From contig VWZS01000850.1 in the NCBI GenBank assembly GCA_013397075.1, forward strand, positions 372,001 to 436,000: a DNA stretch of 64,000 bases. Direction: 5' to 3'. Position numbers and translations under genes: made by a program. Below, piece by piece: positions 14,756 to 23,600 of this stretch (within the stretch, counting starts at the first letter, position 1; each line of letters starts with the position of its first letter). This DNA comes from Rhabdornis inornatus (Eukaryota; Chordata; Aves; Passeriformes; Rhabdornithidae). The notes under the pieces were generated by a model. The model made no database searches, was not told the origin of the DNA, and saw only the letters and a program-made list of their open reading frames with translations.

Positions 14756-14788
14756 TTTTTTTTTTTTTGGGGGGGGGTGTGGGGGTGG
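14756..14788. repeat. T13-G9 homopolymer junction, G-rich strand
   Basis: Thirteen Ts at 14,756-14,768 are followed directly by nine Gs (14,769-14,777), then TGT and five more Gs. The surrounding 120 bp are strongly T/G-biased. The G runs could form a quadruplex on the + strand. Such tracts are also prone to sequencing error. Confidence 0.8.
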
Positions 14789-15202
14789 TTGTATTTTGGT
14801 TTGATTTGGCTTTTTGTTCAGATCCCATCAAAGAGGCCATTGTGGGGAATGCGTCCCAAGTTCCCTGGAGCTGTCTTCGCCTTTCCCGCGGACGCTCGTT
14901 TCTGTTGTGAGTGAGTAGCCGCGAAGCTTTTAGTAACTCTGCAAACACGGGCATGAAAAGGATGTCCCGGCAGGGCAATGAGGCATGAAATCCCGCTGTT
15001 CCTTTACATAGTAGCAACATCCACATGAAAGGGCAAACACCCGACGTGCCACCAAATATAATTGCAGAGATGGCGGATGTCGGCGTACAAAAGGGCTGGC
15101 GCCGGTTTCTCTTTCGCAATGGCCCTTTGCCGCACGCACACCCGCGAACGAACCAAACCACCTGTACCTTCCACGGGATTTAACCGAGTGGAAAACTGAG
15201 TC

Positions 15203-15237
15203 ATTGGTACCGTCGGCTGCTAAATATAAAGCAGCCG
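15203..15237 (+). promoter_or_regulatory. Candidate TATA promoter with inverted CCAAT box
   Basis: ATTGG (an inverted CCAAT) at 15,203-15,207 is followed by TATAAA at 15,225-15,230. The TATA box sits in the 10-nt loop between 7-bp inverted arms, CGGCTGC at 15,214-15,220 and GCAGCCG at 15,231-15,237. Initiation would be expected near 15,255 on the + strand, inside the CpG-rich domain. Even after removing the false duplication it lies more than 1.3 kb upstream of the HEY2 ATG, so it may drive an alternative HEY2 first exon, another RNA or nothing. Confidence 0.35.
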
Positions 15238-15927
15238 GGGTAAACTCCGCCCGCAGGCAGAAGCGACACCGGCGCAGCCGAGCGGGGCCGCGCCGGGAAG
15301 GTGCCCGCTGCCTCCGGCCCGTCGGGCTCGCAGCCTGCCCCGAAAGGAAAACCAGAGTCATGGGCCCCTCCGGCCCTTCTTTCCTCTCTCCCCGACCAGC
15401 CGTGCCTCCCTCCCTCTGCCCGGAGCAGCACTGCGCTGTCGCCGCCTGGAAACCCGGAGAGGCGAGAGCAGGGCGGCCCCGGTGCTACGGTGAGGGTCGC
15501 GGGGCCACGCCGCGCTGAGGGGGAGACTTCGCCGCTCTGTCGTTTTGCGGAGACACCGGCAGCTGCTGCCCGCGTCTGTCTCCGGCAGGTGCTGCTCGCC
15601 GGAGCCCGGGTCGGGCAGCCGCGGCCCCGGGCGGGCAGGCGGGGCGGCGAGGGGGCTGCCCCTGTCCCGACAAGGCACCGAGTCGTAGCAAGGGCGGCCC
15701 CCTCGCCGCTAGCCTTCAAGCGCTCCGGGCTGCTGAGCGACCGCGGCTCCGTGTGCCGCCGAGAGCCAGGATAAGGCGGCGGTGTCCAACCTGGTGCCGA
15801 ACTCTCCCCGCCCCGTCCCGGCCCCTCTCGGCCAGCGTCCGACAGCAGAGGCGGGAGAAAAACGTTCCTAGGAAGGTGGCAAAGGGGATGGAGGGGGGAA
15901 CAGGCACACAGGAATAGTCACCACAGT
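15238..15927. promoter_or_regulatory. CpG island proximal to HEY2, first copy of duplicated block
   Basis: Very GC- and CpG-rich promoter-type DNA. From 15,350 to 15,927 it recurs at 16,339-16,916 at a constant offset of 989 bp. It ends at an N gap. Open frames on both strands are composition artefacts. Confidence 0.75.
15350..15927 (+). repeat. 578-bp duplicated block, copy 1 (probable assembly artefact)
   Basis: This block matches 16,339-16,916. The offset is the same (989) at the left end, which starts AACCAGAGTCATGGG, and at the right end, which finishes CACCACAGT, so there is no net indel. Translations of matching frames in both copies are identical. Copy 1 is continuous with the upstream promoter DNA on its left and stops exactly at the N gap. 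That is the behaviour of overlapping contig ends that were not merged. Confidence 0.93.
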
Positions 15928-16065
15928 NNNNNNNNNNNNNNNNNNNNNNNNNNNNNNNNNNNNNNNNNNNNNNNNNNNNNNNNNNNNNNNNNNNNNNNNN
16001 NNNNNNNNNNNNNNNNNNNNNNNNNNNNNNNNNNNNNNNNNNNNNNNNNNNNNNNNNNNNNNNNN
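15928..16065. other. Assembly gap (138 N)
   Basis: A run of unknown bases in the HEY2 promoter, within very GC-rich sequence that is hard to sequence in birds. The gap length need not be the true distance. Confidence 0.99.
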
Positions 16066-16097
16066 CCCGCCCGTCACCCTCGGCAGGGCGGGCCTTG

Positions 16098-16109
16098 CCG
16101 GGGGCGGGC
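16098..16109 (+). promoter_or_regulatory. GC box (Sp1/KLF-type)
   Basis: GGGGGCGGGCC-type motif in the proximal HEY2 flank, about 155 bp before the ATG of the same contig. GC boxes are common in CpG promoters, so this is weak evidence of specific regulation. Confidence 0.5.
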
Positions 16110-16134
16110 CGTCGGGCTTGAGGCTGTGCCGCGG

Positions 16135-16143
16135 CGTGGGAAA
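16135..16143 (+). promoter_or_regulatory. RBPJ/CSL (Notch) binding site
   Basis: CGTGGGAAA is a perfect match to the high-affinity RBPJ (CSL) consensus. It lies about 120 bp upstream of the HEY2 start codon on the displaced contig. HEY genes are established direct Notch targets through RBPJ sites in their promoters, so position and motif agree. Binding itself is inferred. Confidence 0.7.
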
Positions 16144-16337
16144 GCGCCTCAGAGAGGGTTTGCTCTGCTGGCGGTGCGGAGGCGTGCTGTGCCGAGCCGT
16201 GCCGTGCTGTGCCCGGAACCCCCCCGGATTTATTTATCTCTGCCCCCGCGCCGTGCACACGATGAAGCGACCTTGCGAGGAAACTACCTCAGACAGCGAT
16301 ATGGACGAGACTATAGACGTGGGGAGCGAGAACAACT

Positions 16338-16338
16338 N
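16338..16338. other. Single-N contig join
   Basis: One unknown base that joins truncated HEY2 exon 1 to the second copy of the promoter block. Continuity across it breaks gene order and is not trustworthy. Confidence 0.9.
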
Positions 16339-16916
16339 AACCAGAGTCATGGGCCCCTCCGGCCCTTCTTTCCTCTCTCCCCGACCAGCCGTGCCTCCCT
16401 CCCTCTGCCCGGAGCAGCACTGCGCTGTCGCCGCCTGGAAACCCGGAGAGGCGAGAGCAGGGCGGCCCCGGTGCTACGGTGAGGGTCGCGGGGCCACGCC
16501 GCGCTGAGGGGGAGACTTCGCCGCTCTGTCGTTTTGCGGAGACACCGGCAGCTGCTGCCCGCGTCTGTCTCCGGCAGGTGCTGCTCGCCGGAGCCCGGGT
16601 CGGGCAGCCGCGGCCCCGGGCGGGCAGGCGGGGCGGCGAGGGGGCTGCCCCTGTCCCGACAAGGCACCGAGTCGTAGCAAGGGCGGCCCCCTCGCCGCTA
16701 GCCTTCAAGCGCTCCGGGCTGCTGAGCGACCGCGGCTCCGTGTGCCGCCGAGAGCCAGGATAAGGCGGCGGTGTCCAACCTGGTGCCGAACTCTCCCCGC
16801 CCCGTCCCGGCCCCTCTCGGCCAGCGTCCGACAGCAGAGGCGGGAGAAAAACGTTCCTAGGAAGGTGGCAAAGGGGATGGAGGGGGGAACAGGCACACAG
16901 GAATAGTCACCACAGT
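16339..16916 (+). repeat. 578-bp duplicated block, copy 2
   Basis: Second copy of 15,350-15,927. This copy runs on without a break into 16,917-17,501, so it supplies the DNA that should follow copy 1 across the gap. Confidence 0.93.
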
Positions 16917-17501
16917 GGAAAAATTAAATTTCTGCGGAGAACATACCACTCCGAATGTATTTTGTCAGGAATATGGAATTAGAAAACACAAACAAACGGG
17001 GTGGGGAAAGCCCAAACAAAAGCAAAATAAAACCCGCCTGCTACAGATCCTCCGGTAAGCGAGACGCTAAGCTTCCTCCGAAGTCGTTCCCAGCAGGGAT
17101 TATCGCCGTGCTTGGCTCCCGGCCCTGCAAGCGCCCGCTAGCCTTCAGCGGAGCCTAGAGCGATGGGGCGGCCGGGGACCCGCGCCCGGCCGGGAGGGAT
17201 TCTATACATTTCCCAGGATTTAAACAACTCTCTAACTCGCGCTCGTGTGCCCGATAACACAACTCGCGGCACAGCAAGAGAGAAGACCGGGGCTGCTGCC
17301 ACCGCCCGGGGCTCTGGAGCACTTGGCAGGGAGCGGATCCCGTTCGTGTATTACGGGAAGGGGGGAGCAAGATCTTCCCAAATGCTCGGTGAGAGACGGG
17401 GGGCCCCGGCCACCCTCTTCGTCCGGCAGCATCGGAGGGCTGGGAACCCACTGCCGCTCCTTCTGCCCCCAGGCCGAGCTCTGAGGATGCTCGGACCCCC
17501 G
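16917..17501. promoter_or_regulatory. HEY2 5' flank between duplicated block and exon 1
   Basis: Moderately CpG-rich sequence from 17,040 onward, AT-rich and A-rich near 16,917-17,035. It contains a CTATACATTT-type weak TATA-like string near 17,201. No exon can be assigned. The corrected locus order is probably: upstream DNA, one copy of the 578-bp block, this segment, 16,066-16,241, exon 1. Confidence 0.5.
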
Positions 17502-17502
17502 N
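17502..17502. other. Single-N contig join before HEY2 exon 1
   Basis: Unknown base directly before the start of the duplicated exon 1 segment (17,503). The sequence to its left is probably not the natural neighbour of exon 1. Confidence 0.9.
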
Positions 17503-17522
17503 GCCCCCGCGCCGTGCACACG

Positions 17523-17605
17523 ATGAAGCGACCTTGCGAGGAAACTACCTCAGACAGCGATATGGACGAGACTATAGACGTGGGGAGCGAGAACAACTAC
17601 TCGGG
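17523..17605 (+). CDS. HEY2: HEY2 coding exon 1 (residues 1-27 plus 2 nt)
   Basis: Encodes the acidic N-terminus beginning MKRPCEETTSDSDMDETIDV. The donor is TCGGG|GTAAGT, and the split codon GG|G gives Gly28. This copy retains its donor, unlike the truncated one at 16,262. The natural 5' UTR is only present 1.26 kb away on the displaced contig. Confidence 0.97.
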
Positions 17606-20600
17606 GTAAGTGGGGCACCCGCGGGGCCGGCCGTCTCCGTCGGTGCCGCGGGCCGGGGTGCGCCCCGAGCTGGGGCAGGGCGAGGGGGAGACCCGGACAC
17701 CCCCTTGGGATGGGGTTGGAGGGGGGGACGGCCCCCCGAGGGCAGAGGTGTTATGTCCCCCTCCAGGTCAGCTGGCAGCTCGCTCAGCCCACCAAAAATT
17801 AGCCCCGCGCTTGGACTGCCCGAGCCTCGAAATTGCGCGCAGCACTCCAGTAGCTTTTGTGAGCCACCGGGCTGCGGTTCATTAGCTCCGCTTAATTTGC
17901 CATTTGCAGTCAAACCTTTTCCAAAATCGCTCCTGATCAGGCCGAACAACCTGAGGGAGCTGGCGCCAGTGGGAAATGAGCCGTGGAAAGTGAGCAGAGA
18001 TCCTCAGCAGCTGAACTTAAGCAAACCCGCCGTGCCAGCCCAGGGCGAGCAGTGTTGTTTGCCCAGGGAGGATCGGGCTGGGCGCGCTGCGGGGACCCCG
18101 AGGGGCTTCAGGGCTGCTCCTGCCAATTTAGAGGTTCATGCACCAGAGCCCCATCTCGTCCTCATCAGTGGTTAAATGAGTATTAACATATACTGAATTT
18201 TTTTTTCGTGTGCTTATGATGAAATAAAAGGAACTTCGTACTCGTGGGTAGTATAGTTTTAAAAGCAGATTTTGAATTCTGCTCCTGCTACTGAACAATA
18301 CAACAGAGCCAGGCTGGGCACCTGGCATCATACTTGAGCATCTACTGACTGTGTAGCAATGGGCAGCAACGTCAAAACCCTGCAGGCCTGGCAGGGGTTG
18401 TGTCATTGGGTATGAAACATACCCAACATTGGGTATGAAACAGTGGTTCACTAACCACTGCTATTGCCATATAGAGATGGTTCATGTGAATTTGGGCCTG
18501 GTTCTTTGGCCTGTACTTGGTAGGCAGGATTTTATATGCAAAGAAAATGAAATCTGTGCTGGACAGTGAACTGTCTCCAGAAAAGGACTTTATTTCCAAC
18601 AGAGTGTTCTGGCAATTCAAAATATACACTGTGGCAGTCAAAACTGAAACGTGTCACTGTCTTCAAAAACACTGTGCAATGCAAGGCACATCTTAAAAGC
18701 ACTGAAAATGGCATTGGAGGGACTGTGCATATGTAATATGGTGACCTAAGGTGTCTTCAAAGAGCAGTGTCAAGTTGTGCAGCACCTGACGAACTTTTTG
18801 TTGTTTCACAGGCAAAGTAATAGTTCTGTCATTCGATCAAATTCCCCAACAACAACATCTCAGATCATGGCCAGAAAGAAAAGAAGAGGGGTATGTTTCA
18901 TTTAATTATTTTTGCATCTGACAGTTTGCATGTGTGCTGTGATTTTGCCCTTCATTTTTATAAATTTAATGTGTTTTGTTTTTTTGGGAATAGATTATAG
19001 AGAAAAGGCGCCGTGATCGTATAAATAACAGTTTATCAGAGCTGAGGCGGCTTGTGCCAACTGCTTTTGAAAAACAAGTAAGCTTTTTTTTTTTTTTTAA
19101 ATTCTGTATCTCATCTGGCAATGTTAGTTCTCTTGTAAATCTCATTAAAATAATACTGTATGTGTCCTGATCTGGCACAAAGCAGGCATTTCAATAAAAT
19201 GCTTTGTTGTGGCAAAACTATTAGAAACATAATTCATTATAAGGCTGAAAAACATTTCCATTCTTTGGCTTGTTTTTCCCTTAAGGGTAACTGTGTTCAT
19301 GTTGCCTCTGTTCTTTCGATGAATTCCAGTAGTGGTTTTGTTAAAAATGTGCTTTACTCCATATTAAATAAAAAATAAAAGTACACAAACCCAACACAAC
19401 TCCCCAAACCTGTATGTAAATTAGCCTTCTGTCTAAATCTTTAAATATAATTTATTTTGCCGCTACTTTAAGAGACCTTTTTTTTCAAATTTATGCTTTC
19501 CTTTGCAGACTAATCAGTCCAGTTTCCTGAAGAGGGAGCGGACAGTCTGGATTATTCATGTTTTAAGATGACTCTTTAGAACCAGTGCATTAAGAGGTGG
19601 AATAGGCCCATGCTGTGTGAGCTAGTGAAGTCAGTGATATATTCAGACTTTCAGTGAGAAAGTATTTAGTAGGAAGTCTAGAAGGATCCAGTTAACTTTG
19701 GCTCAACTCCTTGGTCATGAAATTACAAACCAAGAGTTTTGAATACAATGTTTTCTAAAAAAATAAAATAAAAAATTTAAAAAAGGCATTTTGGTTTTTC
19801 CATTCAAATTAATTTTTTCCCATATCTTGAATTTTATTTTTCGGGCTTTGATTCAATATTTAGCCTTGTTCCTGTTTTGCTAGAAGTGTCTGAAGATCTA
19901 TAGATATGTGCAACTGACACTATGTTTCAATAAAAATGAAAAATCTGAAAATAAATAACCTGACTTCCTTGTAACAGTAAAATAAAAAAAACTCCAGAAA
20001 GTAAAATCTGAGAGCAGAATTGGGAGGTGCTGAATGTAAGTGGTAACTACGTGGCAAACACCGCACCATGTTAGGCCCGCTTCATCCCTGGCGTGAGCAA
20101 AAGCTGCCTTAAAAAAATAAATTTGAAGTATTGGTTGAGAGCATCATTTGTGTCACCTGCAGTATGATTTTTAGTAACTGGTAGTTGTCACTGTGCCCTT
20201 GCGTTGGCTCTGGCAAAACAGTGACAGGGATATTTTCAGCTAGATAAACAGGGGCAAGAGACAACAGTTGTTTGTCCCATTTTATTGTTTATTTCTTGAA
20301 AACCACAAACATTATAAAACAAGTCCTACAGAGCCCTTGGAAATTACCCAGCACCATGCAGTTTTTAGCTATTAGTCACTCTCACTGAGACGGCTTGTCC
20401 TGTGTCTATGGAAAAGATGAAGTCTGAGAAAACTACAGGATGTAGTTGCATGTAAATCAGGGAATTCTGACCAGAAATTCACATGCACATCAACCTTGGT
20501 TTGAGGAAAGCGTTGAAAGCAATAAGCAGGTTGAAAAAAAATGCACTTCCATAAAAATGAGCATGTGCTGTATTTGAATCAGAAAGTCCCCCCGTTTTCC

Positions 20601-23600
20601 TGCAATATGCCAAGGACAAAGTCATCAGTCCTTTCCCAGCTCCTTGACATTCAGCTCACTGGAGTTTCCAAGTTGGAGGTTTAGTTTCGCTTCCGCCTCC
20701 CTCCCTCCCTCCCTCCCTCCCCAGGCCACAGTGCTGCTCCCAAGTGTGGCAGAGATGAGCACTCTGAAGAGGGGCTGCACAGCACCCTGTAACCTTTGCC
20801 CAACTCAAAAATGTGCAAGCTGGATGAGGTGGCCCAGCTGACAAGTAAGAGAAAAAAGTTGGCTTGCAGTATGCGATCTGCTGATGGCTGCAGCTTGCAC
20901 AGCCCTGATTTTAACTGATGGCGAGGACGATCTCTTGCACTGGAATAACATTTATCTTATCTGGTTGTGCTCCAGTTATCAAGGGAAATGCTACCAAGCA
21001 AAATAATTTTATGTATACATTGATCTACTAATACTGTATTTTGAGTTGTATTTAGTACTTTTCCAGTAGCTCTGTGAGGCACTCTCAGTATCAGAAAAGA
21101 TTTTTACTAACAGAGGAGCTACACTCTTTCACAGTATTTAGTCCTTGCAAAGTAGGCCTCTCGCTAACTTAAGATACTGTGGACTGCGTGGCAGTTTTTT
21201 CAATCAAAAAATGAGAATGGAATATTCAACAACCAAATGACACGTCAAAAATGAACAGGCCATGAAGAGAGGGACCGTGCTGGGTGTGTGTCCGCAGGGA
21301 CACCTACCGGTAATAGCACAAAAAATAACCTTGCAGCAGGGTCTTAATCTGTGGCCACACAGATCCCTCCTGCTAGCTCTCCACTTGTGTTTGTTTTTAA
21401 AAAGGAAGTCCAGAAAGTAACGTATTTCTCTCACTTCATGAAGATGTCATCTCTACACTACCTTCAAGGCCAGAGCTGTGCTGAGATATAGCCCTAATAA
21501 AGGGAAATTAGGGAGATGGTATAAGTCCTTAGACAAAGTCTGGGAAGCAGATGCTCATGAAAGAATTAAGCTGAGAATGTCCTAATGATAGGGGAAATGG
21601 AAACCATAAGGCTGAGCTCAGTGGAAAGTATATCAAATTAAAGTTTCTAGTACTCATAAGCCTTTACTTATATGTGTTTCTTATCTCAAAGGGATCTGCC
21701 AAATTAGAAAAAGCGGAAATACTGCAAATGACAGTGGATCATCTGAAGATGCTGCAGGCAACAGGAGGGAAAGGTAAGGAGCCAACGATTTTTTTTTTTT
21801 TTCTAATATTTGAGGAAATCTCATTTTAAAAAAGTGCTTTGAGGAGCTGTGATAGGCGCTTCCAGATTAAAGGAGTGGAAATCAATGCTAATGGCAGGAT
21901 TGAACTCGTGGGAAAGAGCTACTGGGACAAAAGAAGCACTTGACCCTGGGCTTGTGTTTGCTTTCATAACACTGTGGGAGTAAAGGCTTCATTCACAGGC
22001 AGCCCAGTCAGAGATTTGTTTGGGGTTTCCAAAGAGCACTGAAATCTGCACAGGGAGACAAAACAAATACACAAACACCAAACATAAACAGGAGGTTTGT
22101 GGCAACAATTGTGTAGCAAAAAACCTGATGCTATACCTCATTATTGAGCCGCTATACCGAAGGAAGTGAATGGAGAAGAACTTTATGTTTAAATATTTCC
22201 TTTGTTCTGGAAAGACTTTTCAGTTCCAGGTTAGAGCATCTCATTCACCAGAACAAAACCCAGACTTGCTCTATGTAGCTCCAGGTGTGTGATAAAGCAG
22301 AGGGGCAGGCAATGCTCTCTGCACTCACATTTCTATGCTGTATTTGTGTGTCAGAGGCCAGCGTGGCTCCCTGTTAATGGGTGCTGGTGTGACGCAGTGG
22401 CTGCACTGGCTGACCCATTAGATCAGCCGAGCGCCGGGGGTTGAGTGTACCTCGCTTGTGCAAGCTGACAGCCCCAAGGCTGGAGGCCAAATGGTTTCAG
22501 CCACCCACGAGGTGATCTGTGTAGTCATGATTTTGGAACTTATTTGGAGCGAAAAACTTGCTGGCATTCCGTAAGCATGGTCCCACGTCCCATGCCATCA
22601 ACTGTGATCATGCTTTGAATTGTTGTAATGGAAACCAGCTGATTCTTCACTCACCCACTATGCTATATAGGTGAAGGCTGGAAAAGAAACTGCTGCTTTC
22701 TCTCTCTGACTATTTTTTTTGTCAAAGTTTTTAGCACAACTGAATTATGCTCCTTTCCATACCTTGCAGCAATTAAAAATCTCAGCTTAGAATCAGTGCA
22801 TGCCTAACAGCAGATGGCTATAGGAAAACATGGCTGGTGTTTTGTTATTTGTGAAAATTAACACCAAGCTGACATACCTTTTTTCTAGGTGTTAAGGAGT
22901 TTTTTCTAGGAGTCCATTTAAGCTTAAAATTTATGGGTAACTTGTTTGGTAAGAGATGAAAGGAATTTTATTGCCCATCACGTAACAGACATGCATTTAA
23001 TTCCTGTGAAAATGTACAAAATTTAAAAAGAAAATTAAGGTAGGTATGTAAAAAGTCCTTAAGAAAGCACTGTAGTTGCTAAAGCTTCACTCTTGAAAGT
23101 TATGAAATGCCAGAATTGATCATGGTTGTGCAGTTTGTATTCAGGTGATTCGGATCCTGTATATCCGAGTGATGGTGCCTGCTTTGAATGTGTGGTTGTG
23201 GTGTTGCACAAGCTCTGTCTCCCTGGGTATGCACACAGTGCTCAGCTGCTGAGAGAAGTGGTGGCTGTTTCGCTTCATCCTCCCCACGCCACGTGCAGCT
23301 CAGCTGTCCCAGCCTGACCCCCATGTCACTTGGCCACCCCTCTGATGTTTGCAGCGGCAGAGGGACACCCAGGAGATGAGCCCAAATGGAGACCTAATTT
23401 ATCAGGAAGCTTCCTTCCTCGCTTCCCTGCCCAAAACAAGTATGCAGGGGATTTTTTAATAAATGGGTCAGGTCAGGTGGCTGAGTGGGGCAGGGGATGA
23501 AATGCCTGGGATGGGAGCTGCAGGACAGAGATGTTGGTGGATCCCAGCCTTTGACTACAGTCAGACAAGCTGGATGTTGTTAGGAGTCCCAGGTCTTGCA

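Larger units (their letters stand above)
16066..16337 (+). pseudogene. HEY2: Displaced contig: HEY2 5' flank plus truncated duplicate of exon 1
   Basis: This piece lies between the N gap and a single N at 16,338. Its right end, 16,242-16,337, is the same as 17,503-17,598 (offset 1,261) and carries the HEY2 start codon at 16,262. It stops before the splice donor, so as assembled it cannot be spliced. The left part (16,066-16,241) is found only here and is probably the true proximal promoter and 5' UTR, which belongs just before 17,503. It should be read as a misplaced contig rather than a real second exon or biological pseudogene. Confidence 0.9.

Noticed and set aside
16118..16507. Open frame that extends HEY2 upstream of its ATG and downstream through the N join
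   Set aside because: The upstream part starts at TTG rather than ATG and is 5' UTR. The downstream part crosses a contig join and is not real.
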